DNA of 64,000 bases, taken from contig JABJKS010000073.1 of the NCBI GenBank assembly GCA_018660265.1, positions 33,777 through 97,776 of the forward strand, in the 5' to 3' direction. Every line of letters starts with the position of its first letter. Position 1 is the stretch's first letter. Origin of the DNA: Rhodospirillaceae bacterium. GTDB taxonomy: Bacteria > Pseudomonadota > Alphaproteobacteria > GCA-2731375. Made by a program: the position numbers and the translations under genes. Positions 1-9,638 of this stretch are shown one piece after another. Below the pieces are notes generated by a model. The model searched no databases, was not told the DNA's origin, and worked only from the letters and a program-made list of their open reading frames with translations.

Positions 1-116
1 GTGCGCTTTACGTGAGCGCGTTCTGGTGAGGGCCCCTTGCCATCAGTGAACTGCCTATCTTTTGCAGGCAGCCTTGGCAGGGCAACAGGACAGACGGGAC
101 GAGGCAGGATTAAGCT

Positions 117-1055
117 GTGGCGAAAGGGCCAAGATTAAGTACGTTGTCACGGGTCGCGGCACCGGCGCGCGGTGTTGCCCAACGCTTTGGCCTGGTGTTG
201 TTGATGGCTACCGCCCTGGCTTTGCTGATCCTTGGTAAAACCCATGGCGATGCCATTCGTCAGTTGCGTGTCATGGCGGTCGAGGTTGTGGCGCCCATTT
301 TGGAAGTTTTAAGCGCCCCGGTTATCTCCGCCCGCCACGCAGTTGCCGAAGTGCAAGGTTTATGGAGCACGAACCAGGACAATCAAGCCTTGCGTGAACA
401 AGTTGCGCGGTTGTCAAAATGGCAAACCATCGCCCGTAACCTGGAACAGGAAAACGCCAGCCTGCGTGCCTTGCTAAATCCGGCCCGCGACCCTGGTGCC
501 ATGTTCATCTCGGCCCGGGTTATCGGTGATACGGGCGGGTTGTTCGTACAATCCGTATTGCTCAACGCCGGGCGACGTAACGGCGTGACGGCAGGTCAGG
601 CGGTAACCACCAGGCTGGGACTGGCCGGACGGGTGGTCGAGGCGGGACAACGTTCCGCCCGCTTGTTGCTGTTGACCGATCTGAACAGCCGGGTGCCCGT
701 GGTGTTGGAGAAATCGCGCCATCGGGCCGTCCTTGCCGGCGACAACTCGGCCCGCCCGCGTCTGACCTTCCTGCCCGCCAACGCAAAAGTCAGCCCCGGC
801 GACCGGGTGGTAACATCGGGTCATGCAGGCGTCTTCCCCCCCGGCCTGCCGGTTGGCATTGTCTCCTCGGTCTCGGAAGGCGAGGCGCGCATTCAACCAT
901 TTCTGGATTGGGCCCGCCTGGAATACGTCACCATATTGCGTTATCGCGCTCTGCCCCAGGGAGATATCCTACGCCGGGATGAGATCGCCCGGACTGTACA
1001 ACAACCAGCCGCACAATCGATACCGACCGGCAATATGGTTGAACCGTTACCGTAA
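117..1055 (+). CDS. mreC: Rod shape-determining protein MreC
   Basis: MreC is a bitopic inner-membrane protein that links the cytoplasmic MreB filament to periplasmic peptidoglycan synthases in the elongasome. The 312-aa product has a short basic N-terminus, one membrane segment at about residues 25-42, a coiled coil at about 75-120 and then the paired beta-barrel region typical of the family. The GTG start is chosen because AGGA lies about 8 bases upstream and no better ATG is available. The stop TAA abuts the ATG of mreD, and mrdA and rodA follow, the usual elongasome order. mreB would be expected to the left of the window. The first 116 bases show no convincing gene. Confidence 0.95.
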   Translation: MAKGPRLSTLSRVAAPARGVAQRFGLVLLMATALALLILGKTHGDAIRQLRVMAVEVVAPILEVLSAPVISARHAVAEVQGLWSTNQDNQALREQVARLSKWQTIARNLEQENASLRALLNPARDPGAMFISARVIGDTGGLFVQSVLLNAGRRNGVTAGQAVTTRLGLAGRVVEAGQRSARLLLLTDLNSRVPVVLEKSRHRAVLAGDNSARPRLTFLPANAKVSPGDRVVTSGHAGVFPPGLPVGIVSSVSEGEARIQPFLDWARLEYVTILRYRALPQGDILRRDEIARTVQQPAAQSIPTGNMVEPLP

Positions 1056-1568
1056 ATGGAAACGCATCTGGCGCATAGGGTTGCCAATTATGCCCGGGCC
1101 GGGATCCCCGTAGCCGTATCCCTACTTCTTGTCCTGGCGGCGATATTGCCCTATGGGCTGCCGAAATCCTCGCTCGCGGCACCAATACTGGCCCTGATCT
1201 CAGTCTACTATTGGAGTGTCTTTCGACCCGAATTGATGCCCGCAGGCGCGGCCTTCCTGATCGGCCTGATGGTTGATGTGTTAAGCGGTGGGCCGCCGGG
1301 TCTGAACGCCCTGGTCCTGATCCTGGTACATTGGGCGGCCTCCGGGCAGCGCCGGGTTCTGGCCGGAAAATCCTTTGCCGTTGCCTGGCTGGGCTATTTG
1401 CTTATCGCTGCAGGTGCCGCGATTATCAACTGGTTCTTCGCCTCGTTGTTTCATACAACGGCCATTGAATCCGTGCCCCTGGTTGTCAGCCACGCCATTG
1501 GTACCGCGGCCTACCCCCTGGTCGCCCTGTTTCTCGCCCGTATGCAGCTTCTAATTCGGCAGGGGTAG
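1056..1568 (+). CDS. mreD: Rod shape-determining protein MreD
   Basis: A 170-aa, highly hydrophobic protein with about five membrane segments, matching MreD in size and position. MreD is an integral membrane partner of MreC in lateral cell-wall synthesis. The central G-PPG-NAL stretch (about residues 77-85) resembles the conserved MreD region. Its ATG directly follows the mreC TAA, so the two are probably translationally coupled. It is followed after 6 bases by the PBP2 gene, whose ribosome site AGGGG overlaps the mreD stop. MreD diverges strongly between species, so the call rests on hydropathy, length and synteny together. Confidence 0.92.
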   Translation: METHLAHRVANYARAGIPVAVSLLLVLAAILPYGLPKSSLAAPILALISVYYWSVFRPELMPAGAAFLIGLMVDVLSGGPPGLNALVLILVHWAASGQRRVLAGKSFAVAWLGYLLIAAGAAIINWFFASLFHTTAIESVPLVVSHAIGTAAYPLVALFLARMQLLIRQG

Positions 1569-1574
1569 CGGATC

Positions 1575-3587
1575 ATGCGGATACCAGGCTTGGAACGAGA
1601 CGGCAGCCGGCACAAGACCTTCAACCGGCGTCTGGCGCTATTGGGTGGCGGCAAACTGACCCTGGCGGCGGTTCTCATGGGGCGGATGTACTATTTACAG
1701 GTCCTGGAGTCGGACCAATATCATATGCTGGCAGAGGAAAACCGCATTTCAATGCGTCTCCTGGCCCCGCCGCGGGGCTTGATCATGGATCGATTTGGCC
1801 GGGAATTGGCGTCTAACCGGCAGAACTATCGTGTTGTTTTGATAGCGGAACAAACAAAAGGCGTCGCCGATACCCTTGATCGTCTGGCCCATATCGTACC
1901 GATAAATTCGCATCAACGACGCCGGGTGCTGCGCGAGGTTAAGCGCAAGCGCCCGTTTGTTCCGATCAAAGTGGCGGAGAACCTGACCTGGGAACAATTC
2001 GCCCGCATCAACGTGTTACTGCCCGATCTACCGGGCGTACAGCCCGATGTGGGTGAAGGCCGATATTATCCCGTTGGCGTCGAAACCGCCCATATAGTCG
2101 GCTATGTCTCCTCCGTCTCCGAAGCCGATCTGACCGGCGATCCCTTGCTGGAATTGCCGGGTTTCCGTATCGGCAAAAACGGCATTGAAAAAGTCTATGA
2201 TGAAAGCCTGCGCGGCAAGGCCGGCAATTCCAGGGTTGAGGTCAATGCCTATGGCCGGGAGATCCGGGAATTAGCCCGCCAGGACGGCCAGCCCGGCCAT
2301 GATGTGGTCCTCACCATCGATGCGGATTTGCAGGAGAAGATTTCCCGCCGCTTGCGTGATGAAAGCGCGGCCGCCGTCGTCATGGATATTCATCAGGGCG
2401 ATATCCTGGCCATGGTATCGGCCCCCAGCTACGACCCCAACGCCTTCAACCTTGGCATGTCCACCAAGGCCTGGCGGACACTAATACAACATCCGCGCAA
2501 GCCGTTGATCAATAAGGCTATCGCCGGACAATACCCACCCGGTTCCACCTTTAAGATGCTGGTCGCCCTGGCCGCCATGGAAGCCGGCATTGCCGGACCA
2601 GGACATGAAGTTTTCTGCAATGGCGTTATAAGATTGGGCAAAAGCAAGTTTCATTGTTGGCGTCACCGATATGGCGGCCATGGCATGATGGATATGAAAC
2701 AGGCCATCGCGCAGTCTTGCGATATCTATTTCTATGACCTGGCCCGGCGTATCGGCGTCGATCGTATCGGTGCCATGGCCCGGCGCTTTGGCCTGGGCGA
2801 GGCCCTTGATATTGAACTGGTGGGAGAGCGCGAAGGCCTGGTCCCCAGCAAGGACTGGAAGTTGGCCGTAACCGGTGTGCCCTGGCAATTGGGCGAGACT
2901 TTGATTACCGGCATTGGCCAAGCCTATTTACTGGCCACGCCGTTGCAATTGGCGGTCATGACAGCGCGTCTGGCCAATGGCGGCATTGCGGTAAGGCCTA
3001 AATTGTCCCGGCATCTGAAACCACAGGACGATGCCGAAGGGGCAGGGGAAGACGCCGACGACGACAGGACCTCGCAGAATGATGGCAACAACATCCGAAC
3101 GACCGATGAAGGTGCCCCGCCCATAGGTGTATCAGCGGCGAATTTGCAGATCATTACCGACGCCATGTCCGAGGTCGTAAACGGCCGCCGCGGCACGGCA
3201 CGGAAATACAAATTGGATAAAGAATTGGGGATGAAAATGGCCGGTAAAACCGGCACGGCACAAGTCCGCCGCATCACCAAGGCAGAACGTAAGGCAGGCG
3301 GCAAGTTGGGCAAGGGAACGCCTTGGAAGGAACGGGACCATGCCCTGTTTACTGCCTTTGCACCGGTCGGGGCGCCACGTTATGCAACAGCGGTGGTGGT
3401 GGAGCATGGCGGATCGGGCACCTATGCCGCGAAATTGACCAAAGACATCATGGCCGAAGTGCTGCGCGCCGACCCCCTGGCCCGCTCCGCCATGGGCCGG
3501 ACCTCCCATGCGCCCAACAACGCTACCGATCGCCCGAACAACGCAGACAACGCAGACAACACAGGTAACAAGGAGCGGAAAACCTAA
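1575..3587 (+). CDS. mrdA: Penicillin-binding protein 2 (MrdA), class B transpeptidase
   Basis: PBP2 is the monofunctional transpeptidase of the elongasome and cross-links peptidoglycan made by RodA. The 670-aa protein has an N-terminal membrane anchor (about 24-42), a dimerisation domain with PPRGLIMDRFGRELA (65-79), and a transpeptidase domain. The acylation motif STFK has Ser324, SCD follows at about 385, and KTGT is near 555. An acidic insertion of about 25 residues (rich in D and E, near 475-500) and an Asn/Asp-rich tail with NNADNADN-like repeats are not standard family features and are probably disordered. It lies 3 bases before rodA, consistent with the RodA-PBP2 pair being made together. 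Confidence 0.96.
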   Translation: MRIPGLERDGSRHKTFNRRLALLGGGKLTLAAVLMGRMYYLQVLESDQYHMLAEENRISMRLLAPPRGLIMDRFGRELASNRQNYRVVLIAEQTKGVADTLDRLAHIVPINSHQRRRVLREVKRKRPFVPIKVAENLTWEQFARINVLLPDLPGVQPDVGEGRYYPVGVETAHIVGYVSSVSEADLTGDPLLELPGFRIGKNGIEKVYDESLRGKAGNSRVEVNAYGREIRELARQDGQPGHDVVLTIDADLQEKISRRLRDESAAAVVMDIHQGDILAMVSAPSYDPNAFNLGMSTKAWRTLIQHPRKPLINKAIAGQYPPGSTFKMLVALAAMEAGIAGPGHEVFCNGVIRLGKSKFHCWRHRYGGHGMMDMKQAIAQSCDIYFYDLARRIGVDRIGAMARRFGLGEALDIELVGEREGLVPSKDWKLAVTGVPWQLGETLITGIGQAYLLATPLQLAVMTARLANGGIAVRPKLSRHLKPQDDAEGAGEDADDDRTSQNDGNNIRTTDEGAPPIGVSAANLQIITDAMSEVVNGRRGTARKYKLDKELGMKMAGKTGTAQVRRITKAERKAGGKLGKGTPWKERDHALFTAFAPVGAPRYATAVVVEHGGSGTYAAKLTKDIMAEVLRADPLARSAMGRTSHAPNNATDRPNNADNADNTGNKERKT

Positions 3588-3590
3588 ACC

Positions 3591-4736
3591 ATGTCACTAG
3601 GCGGACCCATGGGGCGGCAGGTTGATCTGACCCTGCTGCAAAAACTGGCACAGATAAACTGGCTGCTGATCGTGCTGATCACCATGATCGCCGGTGTCGG
3701 TTTTGCCATGCTGTATTCCGCCGCCAACGGCAATATTGACCCCTGGGCCTCGCGCCAGATGATCCGTTATAGCGCCGGACTGGGCCTGATGCTGCTGATC
3801 GCCCTGATCGATATCCGCACCTGGTTGCGTCATGCCTATTTGATCTATGGGGCCGCCCTGTTGTTGCTTTTGGCGGTGGAAGTGATGGGCGTCGTGGGCA
3901 TGGGCGCGCGACGCTGGGTCGATCTGGGCCTGTTCCAGCTGCAACCGTCCGAGGTGATGAAGATTGCCCTGGTCCTGGCCCTGGCTCGTTTCTATCACGG
4001 CCTACCCATGGAAGAGGTAGGGCGCATTCGTTGGCTGCTGGCACCTGCCGCAATGATCCTGGTGCCCGTGGCCCTGGTGATGCGCCAACCTGATCTGGGC
4101 ACGGCGATCCTGTTGATGGCGACGGCGACGGCGATCCTGCTATTGGCAGGGGTCAGACTGTGGAAGTTTGCCGTCGCCCTGGGCGCGGTTCTGTTGGCTA
4201 TACCCCTGGCATGGCGCTTCATGCTGCATGGCTATCAAAAAGACCGGGTCCTCACCTACCTGAATCCGGAGCGTGACCCTTTGGGTGCCGGCTATCATAT
4301 TATGCAGTCCAAGATCGCGCTGGGTTCGGGTGGGGTGTTCGGCAAAGGGTTCATGCAGGGCACGCAAAGCCATTTGGCATTTCTGCCCGAACGCCAGACA
4401 GATTTCATCTTTACCATGCTGGCGGAAGAATTCGGCCTCGTCGGCTGCTTTTCTCTGTTAAGCCTGTATATCCTGGTCATTGCCTACGGCTATGCCATCG
4501 CCATTCGTTCCCGCAATCAATTTGGACGCCTCTTGGCGACGGGCGTGATCTCCACCTTCTTTTTGTATCTGTTCATCAACATGGCCATGGTTATGGGCCT
4601 GATCCCCGTGGTTGGCGTTCCCTTGCCCCTGGTCTCCTATGGCGGCACTTCGATGATTTCTCTATTGATCGGCTTCGGCCTGCTGCTCAGCGTCTATGTA
4701 CACCGGGATATAGTCATCCCGCGACGACCCAGCTAG
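3591..4736 (+). CDS. rodA: Peptidoglycan glycosyltransferase RodA (SEDS family)
   Basis: RodA polymerises lipid II into glycan strands and pairs with PBP2. The 381-aa polytopic protein shows SEDS signatures: the RRWVDLG region (about 107-113), FQLQPSE, the ALGSGG-FGKGF-QG-QSHLAFLPERQTDFIF block (about 243-274) and the final GVPLPLVSYGGTS motif. AGGAG in the end of mrdA provides a ribosome site. The gene ends in a 4-base convergent overlap with the Lrp-type regulator on the other strand, so no terminator separates them. Confidence 0.96.
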   Translation: MSLGGPMGRQVDLTLLQKLAQINWLLIVLITMIAGVGFAMLYSAANGNIDPWASRQMIRYSAGLGLMLLIALIDIRTWLRHAYLIYGAALLLLLAVEVMGVVGMGARRWVDLGLFQLQPSEVMKIALVLALARFYHGLPMEEVGRIRWLLAPAAMILVPVALVMRQPDLGTAILLMATATAILLLAGVRLWKFAVALGAVLLAIPLAWRFMLHGYQKDRVLTYLNPERDPLGAGYHIMQSKIALGSGGVFGKGFMQGTQSHLAFLPERQTDFIFTMLAEEFGLVGCFSLLSLYILVIAYGYAIAIRSRNQFGRLLATGVISTFFLYLFINMAMVMGLIPVVGVPLPLVSYGGTSMISLLIGFGLLLSVYVHRDIVIPRRPS

Positions 4737-5191
4737 ATCAACTTCAACGGCAGGGCCGTGGTGTACTTAATCTGCTGCATTGAGAAGCTGGACGAGACAT
4801 CGTTGAGGCCGTCAATTTCGATCAGACGTTTGTAAAATTCGTCGTAGGCAGGCATATCGGCGACCAGAACCCGCAGCAAATAATCCCAATTTCCTGCCAG
4901 GCGGTTGACCTCCAATACCTCTTCCATGGCCATAATACCGGCGGTGAATTGATCCAACCAATCGGTGCCGTGACGGGCAATGCGCAGGTGTACGAACACC
5001 GTCAGGCCCAGGTCCAGCTGCGCGGCATCCAACAATGCCACCCTGGCCCTGATAACGCCGTTCGCCTCCAACTTTTGAATGCGCCGCCAACAAGGTGTTG
5101 GCGACAGCCCCACACGTTCGGCCACCACCGCCACGGCGAGAGAGGCGTCTTCCTGCAGCTCATGCAAAATTCGATAATCAAAGTCGTCCAT
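4733..5191 (-). CDS. Lrp/AsnC family transcriptional regulator
   Basis: A 152-aa leucine-responsive-type regulator. Residues 1-60 form the AsnC winged helix (MDDFDYRILHELQEDA start, then LSPTPCWRRIQKLEANGVI), and residues 65-145 form the RAM ligand-binding and oligomerisation domain. Family members bind amino acids and act as octameric global or local regulators. The physiological target is unknown. The promoter would lie in the very AT-rich stretch at 5192-5300, shared with the divergent DUF6356-like gene, which makes that gene and the regulator itself plausible targets. The 3' end overlaps rodA convergently. Confidence 0.93.
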   Translation of the reverse strand: MDDFDYRILHELQEDASLAVAVVAERVGLSPTPCWRRIQKLEANGVIRARVALLDAAQLDLGLTVFVHLRIARHGTDWLDQFTAGIMAMEEVLEVNRLAGNWDYLLRVLVADMPAYDEFYKRLIEIDGLNDVSSSFSMQQIKYTTALPLKLI

Positions 5192-5345
5192 GATATTTTA
5201 CCAATTATTAACAAAATAAGGAAAATTCATTCGAATATATGGCAATTAATTAGAAAATATATCTATAATATTCCTATTTTCATGCCATCTTTGCAAGATA
5301 ATACTTTCCGCGACAGGCCATAATGACCGAATTCTACAGCAAGAC
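5192..5345. promoter_or_regulatory. AT-rich divergent promoter region between Lrp-type regulator and DUF6356-like gene
   Basis: This intergenic stretch is markedly AT-rich compared with its surroundings, with interrupted A/T runs between about 5195 and 5285 and partial symmetry around GGAAAATTCATT and AATATTCCTATTTTC. Lrp-family proteins bind degenerate AT-rich palindromes and often autoregulate from such regions. The assignment as promoter and operator is inference; no single box was defined with certainty. Confidence 0.4.
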
Positions 5346-5363
5346 AATATGGGGAAGTATTTC

Positions 5364-5627
5364 ATGGCGCGCATCTCATTTACGGAACATCCCGCCTCGG
5401 TCAATGAAACTTACGGCGAACATTTTATGGTCGCTTCAGGCTTTGGCGTGACATTGCTGGTGGCCGGCTGCGCCTGCCTGCTGCACGGCATTTTTCCCTT
5501 CATGTTTGGCCGCACCGGCTCCAACGCAGTGACCGGTCTGTATAAGCGCATGGTCAGCCACCGGGTTGGCGGCGAAGCCCCGTTGCCGGGCGCGGATCTA
5601 TCCCTTGATAGCGCGTTGGAGCGCTAA
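5364..5627 (+). CDS. DUF6356 family small membrane protein
   Basis: An 87-aa protein beginning MARISFTEHPASVNETYGEHF with one hydrophobic segment (about residues 27-50, with VAGCACLLHGIFPFMF). It resembles the DUF6356 family of short alphaproteobacterial proteins, whose function is unknown. The ATG at 5364 is preferred over the one at 5349 because GGGGAAG sits 6 bases upstream of it. It is divergent from the Lrp-type regulator across an AT-rich region, so control by that regulator is possible. The family name is from memory of the conserved N-terminus and needs a profile search. Confidence 0.75.
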   Translation: MARISFTEHPASVNETYGEHFMVASGFGVTLLVAGCACLLHGIFPFMFGRTGSNAVTGLYKRMVSHRVGGEAPLPGADLSLDSALER

Positions 5628-5641
5628 TACAGAAACTTCAG

Positions 5642-7036
5642 CTATTCGTTTTCGGCCAGGAAGTTCCGGATTTCGTCTACGAATTCCGGCCAAGCGGGTT
5701 CGTCTTCCAATATTAAGTGGTTATCGCCTTCCAGGGCGACAAACCGGGCACCGGGGATCATGGCGGCCATACGACGGCCCTCCGAGAAGGGCACGATCCC
5801 ATCATTTTTACAATGTAATACCAGAGTCGGAATATCGACCTTAGCCAAAAGATCCGTCACATCTACATTGTCGTTGGCCAGACGAAGGCGCACCGCGTTT
5901 TCCGGCGATACGGAAACTCGTTGCAACTCGTTGAACCAATCCCATTGTTCGGCTGATCCGCCAGGCAGAAAACTGGAGGTAAACATTTGCCGAAATGCTG
6001 GGTTTTCCTGCCCCCAACCAGTTTGTATCAAGGTGCGCATGGCAATGGCTTGATCTTTCGATGCGGCGGAGCCCCGCTTCTCGCTGCCACGGGCGAAACC
6101 GCCGTATAGGATAAGGTGGCTGACGCGGCCGGGATTCCGTACGGCATAGGCAATGGAGATGGCGCAGCCTTGGGAGATGCCCAGTAATGGAAAGCGGTCC
6201 AACTTCGCCGCATCAATAACCGTGGACAGGTCAGCGACGAAAGCTTCGAAAGAGACATCCTCTACATCCCAATCCGAGAGACCATTAGCTCTTTGATCAA
6301 ACCGGATTAGCGTGTGCTCACGGCTCAACTCTTCCAGCGTATGACGCCAAATTGGGCTTTTCCAATCATACTCCAGATGGCTCATCCAATGCGGCGCCCT
6401 GACCAACGGTGGGCCCGAACCCGCGGTCGCATAGGCGATGCCGGCACCATCAGGGGCGGTACAAAAATGAATAATCTGATCCAGGGGTACCGTCGCCGTA
6501 TTGGCGTTTTCTGCCCTGCCATCCCATTTCCAACAGCTTACCGGGCGCTCTATATTTTTCAGCTGCTGTTCGCCGATACTAATAATATCGACGTCCACCC
6601 GGCCAACGACCTGACTGTGCACGCTATCGGACAGTAACAGCCCACCTGCCGGTGCCAGACTTTCCAGACGGGCTGCAATATTGACGCCATCGCCGAATAT
6701 GTCGTCGCCTTCAATGACAATGTCGCCCAAATTGACGCCGATGCGGAATTCAATTTCATTGTCGGCGCTATGGTTGCGTACCGCCATGGCTTTTTGAAAG
6801 GCGACAGCGCAGGATACCGCATCAACTACGGAACTAAACTCAGCCAAGGCACCATCCCCCATCATCTTGGCAATGCGGCCATTGTGTTCCGCGATGGCGG
6901 GATTGAAATGCTCGCCTCAAATGTCACGCAGGGTGGCCAGGGTACCCGCTTCATCGATACCCACCATCTTGCTATAGCCCACGACATCAGCCGCCAGAAT
7001 TGCCGCCAGTCGCCGCGTAACATCCCCGCCTGACAT
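5642..7036 (-). pseudogene. Class III cyclase-alpha/beta hydrolase fusion, interrupted by an in-frame TGA
   Basis: Read from ATG at 7036, the frame encodes the start of a class III nucleotide cyclase (RRLAAILAADVVGYSKM, with the first metal Asp) and meets TGA at 6917-6919 after 38 codons. The same frame then continues without interruption through the rest of the cyclase domain (RIAKMMGDGALAEF with the second metal Asp, GDDIFGDGVNIAARLES) into an alpha/beta hydrolase with nucleophile elbow GISQG, an Asp in KNDGIVPF and a His in GDNHLILED. The fusion is a known architecture. A single CGA-to-TGA change would explain the stop, so this is either a recent pseudogene, a read-through gene or a sequencing error. 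Without read-through only a fragment starting near 6865 could be made. Confidence 0.8.
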
Positions 7037-7106
7037 AAAGCTCTCCCCTGTGTTTCTAATTATGCCACTATATCCTAGTGCCCGCGACGCCACTAGAGGA
7101 GCCGTT

Positions 7107-7961
7107 TTGCCAAGTATCGAAGTCTACGGAGTAAAGGCCCATTATACCAAAATTGGAACGGCGGGGCCCCTCGTGTTGATGGTACATGCGGCGACCAATC
7201 ATGGGGCCCAGTGGGACCTGGTGCGCGCAGCCATGGGCCCGGACTATCGTTATCTGTTGCCGGATTTGTTCAATAGTGGCGGCACCGCGCCCTGGCCGCA
7301 AAAACGCCTGCGACGGGATCTGAATTTCGATGACGAGGCGGATATCGTGCTGTCCATGCTGATGGCAATCGATGAACCGGTCCATTTGGTAGGTCATTCC
7401 TATGGCGGTGCTGTTGCCTTGCGCGCGGCAATTCGAAGTACCGCAAATCCTGATGGCGGACCGGTCCGCTCTCTCTGCCTGATCGAACCGGGGGGCTGCC
7501 CCTTGCTGGCGGAGGCGGAACGGTTTCGGGACTATGAAGAATACGTCGGCGTGATGCGCGAATTTTTGCGCGCCGTGGATGCTGGCGAGCCGGTCTCTGC
7601 CTGGCGCGATTTCCTCAACTATTATCGCGGTCACAGGGATGCCTGGGATAGTCTGGACAAAAGTGTCCAGGACAGAATTGTCGCGAAGACCGAAACGCAA
7701 CGCCAGGTCTATGCTGCCCAGATGAGCAATCCAACGACCTTGGCCGAGCTTCGCAACTTGAAAATGGAAACCTTGGTCATAACGGGTGGGCAGACCACCG
7801 CGCCGGAACGGGCCGTCTGTGAGGTTCTGGTACAGTATCTGCCGCATGCCCGGCTGCACATTATACCAAATGCCGGCCACCCCATGCCGGCATCCCACCC
7901 AAAGGCCGTCGCCGCCGCGCTTTCACGGCATATAGATGACAGCGAATTATTCCGCCCCTAA
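7107..7961 (+). CDS. Alpha/beta hydrolase
   Basis: A 284-aa alpha/beta fold hydrolase with oxyanion region HAATNHG, nucleophile elbow GHSYGG and a C-terminal catalytic His in NAGHPMP. The substrate cannot be told. I chose TTG at 7107 because AGAGGAG lies 5 bases upstream and the domain begins immediately after (PSIEVYGVKAHY); an upstream ATG at 7062 has no ribosome site. It diverges from the broken cyclase-hydrolase gene over about 70 bases. Its stop codon lies within the first three bases of the 126-base repeat copy at 7959-8084. Confidence 0.85.
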   Translation: MPSIEVYGVKAHYTKIGTAGPLVLMVHAATNHGAQWDLVRAAMGPDYRYLLPDLFNSGGTAPWPQKRLRRDLNFDDEADIVLSMLMAIDEPVHLVGHSYGGAVALRAAIRSTANPDGGPVRSLCLIEPGGCPLLAEAERFRDYEEYVGVMREFLRAVDAGEPVSAWRDFLNYYRGHRDAWDSLDKSVQDRIVAKTETQRQVYAAQMSNPTTLAELRNLKMETLVITGGQTTAPERAVCEVLVQYLPHARLHIIPNAGHPMPASHPKAVAAALSRHIDDSELFRP

Positions 7962-8084
7962 CGCAGCTTTCAAGTAATTTGTATCGTCCCCGTCGCCCAA
8001 TTGGCGCGATCTGGGCGATTGGCCTAATTACTCTTATCTTAAGGGCCCCAACGCCCTGAGCACGTTCAAAAGAAACATGCTCTA
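7959..8084 (+). repeat. 126-base dispersed intergenic repeat, copy A
   Basis: This segment aligns without gaps to the reverse complement of 52823-52948; by hand I count 95 of 126 identical positions. Long shared blocks include AATTGGCGCGATC, and AAAGAAACATGCTCTA at the right end. Both copies are exactly 126 bases. The first three bases are the stop codon of the upstream hydrolase gene. The copy ends 27 bases before the MFS start codon. A 12-base direct duplication (ATGACCATTGCC at 8085 and 8112) follows immediately. The element type is unknown; it could be a MITE-like or structured RNA repeat. Confidence 0.8.
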
Positions 8085-8111
8085 ATGACCATTGCCTGAT
8101 ATCTTGACGCT

Positions 8112-9632
8112 ATGACCATTGCCCCCGAAGGGGTCACGACGATACCGGCCTCGCGCCGGTTTATCATTTTGGCCACATGCTCCGCCGCGACCATGCTGTA
8201 CGCCATGGCGATCACCATCGCCAATGTTGTGCTGCCGCAGATGCGTGGTGCCCTGTCCGCGACCCCGGATCAGATTGCCTGGGTGATTACCTTTAATCTG
8301 GTTGCCACTGCGGTAATGACGCCGGTTTCTGGCTGGCTGTCGAACCGTTTTGGCCGGCGCAATGTCTTGTTGGTCGCTTGCTTTGGCTTCACCGTCGCCT
8401 CTGTTCTGTGCGGTCTGGCCGATAGCCTGGAGGCTTTGGTGCTTTTCCGCGTTCTGCAAGGTGCCTTTGGCGCGCCTTTGGTGCCGGTATCACAAACCAT
8501 CATCCTGGATACGTTTCCCCGCGAACAGCACAGCATGGCCACGGCCCTATGGGGTGTGGGGGTGGTCCTGGGACCAATTATCGGACCAACCTTTGGCGGT
8601 GCCATTGCCGAGGAATACAGCTGGCGCTGGGTCTTCTTCATGATCGTGCCATTCGGTATCCTGACCCTTGGTGCCATCTCGATGTTCATCACAAAGCGGC
8701 CCGTACGTCCGCCAAGTCCGCCCCTGGATTGGCTGGGCTTTTTTGCCTTGGCCGCGGCCTTGGCATCATTCCAGTTCATGTTTGATCGCGGTCAGCGGAA
8801 TTCCTGGTTTGATTCACCGGAAACAATTGTCGAATGCACCATCGGTTTCCTGGCGCTGTATATTTTTATCGTCCATATTTCCTCATCGCCACGGCCATTT
8901 ATCAATCCACGGTTATTTCTAAATCGAAATTATTGTCTTGGTCTGGCACTGGCGTTCATGTTCGGCATGTTGAATTTCGTGCCCTTGGTGTTGATGCCGT
9001 CTATGTTGCAGGACCTGCGCGGCTATCCCGATTCCACCATCGGCATCCTGTTGGCGATCCGGGGGGCGGGTAATTTTCTGTCCTTTCTGTTGGTCATTCC
9101 CCTGGCTAAATGGAACGCAAAATTCACCCTGGCATTTGGCTTTGTCTGTCAGGGGGTCTCCGGCTATGCCATATCCCAGCTTGATATCAACCTGACTTAT
9201 TTCGACGTGGCCTGGACCGGTGCCCTGCAAGGTATGGGGATCGGAATGTCCTGGGTACCCCTGACCCTGATCATGTTTTCCACGGTGCGCCCGGAATTCC
9301 TCGACGATGCGTCGGCGATCTTTCACATGCTGCGCAACTTCGCCTCGTCTCTGTTTATCTCCATCTGCGTCGCCGTGGTGATCCGTTCCATCTATATCAA
9401 CAGCGCCGAACTGGGTGCGCCCCTGTCGGAGTTTTCAAAGATGTTGTCCTGGCCCTGGGTAACCGGGGCTCTGGATATGGACTCGGTTCAGGGCCTGGCG
9501 GCTGCCTCGAATGAGGTGAAGCGACAGGCGGCGTTAATCGGATATCTGAACGCGTTCCGCCTTTATGCCATCATCGCCTTTCTACCTCTGCCGTTGATTC
9601 TATTGGCCCACATGCCGAAAAAGGGGACTTAA
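8112..9632 (+). CDS. MFS transporter, DHA2 (EmrB/QacA) family
   Basis: A 506-aa polytopic protein with about 14 membrane segments, the layout of the DHA2 drug:H+ antiporter family. Visible motifs are the WVITFNLVATAVMTPVSGWLSNRFGRRN loop and GVGVVLGPIIGPTFGG (motif C, antiporter signature). Such pumps export amphipathic compounds across the inner membrane, often with an EmrA-type adaptor, which is absent here. The amidohydrolase gene begins 6 bases downstream, so the two are probably one transcript. The substrate is not predictable. Confidence 0.92.
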   Translation: MTIAPEGVTTIPASRRFIILATCSAATMLYAMAITIANVVLPQMRGALSATPDQIAWVITFNLVATAVMTPVSGWLSNRFGRRNVLLVACFGFTVASVLCGLADSLEALVLFRVLQGAFGAPLVPVSQTIILDTFPREQHSMATALWGVGVVLGPIIGPTFGGAIAEEYSWRWVFFMIVPFGILTLGAISMFITKRPVRPPSPPLDWLGFFALAAALASFQFMFDRGQRNSWFDSPETIVECTIGFLALYIFIVHISSSPRPFINPRLFLNRNYCLGLALAFMFGMLNFVPLVLMPSMLQDLRGYPDSTIGILLAIRGAGNFLSFLLVIPLAKWNAKFTLAFGFVCQGVSGYAISQLDINLTYFDVAWTGALQGMGIGMSWVPLTLIMFSTVRPEFLDDASAIFHMLRNFASSLFISICVAVVIRSIYINSAELGAPLSEFSKMLSWPWVTGALDMDSVQGLAAASNEVKRQAALIGYLNAFRLYAIIAFLPLPLILLAHMPKKGT

Positions 9633-9638
9633 AAGACA

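Noticed and set aside
8085..8123. Duplicate ATGACCATTGCC ahead of the MFS gene as an alternative start
   Set aside because: The first copy is followed at once by TGA in frame, so it cannot start the protein. It is probably a small duplication at the repeat end.
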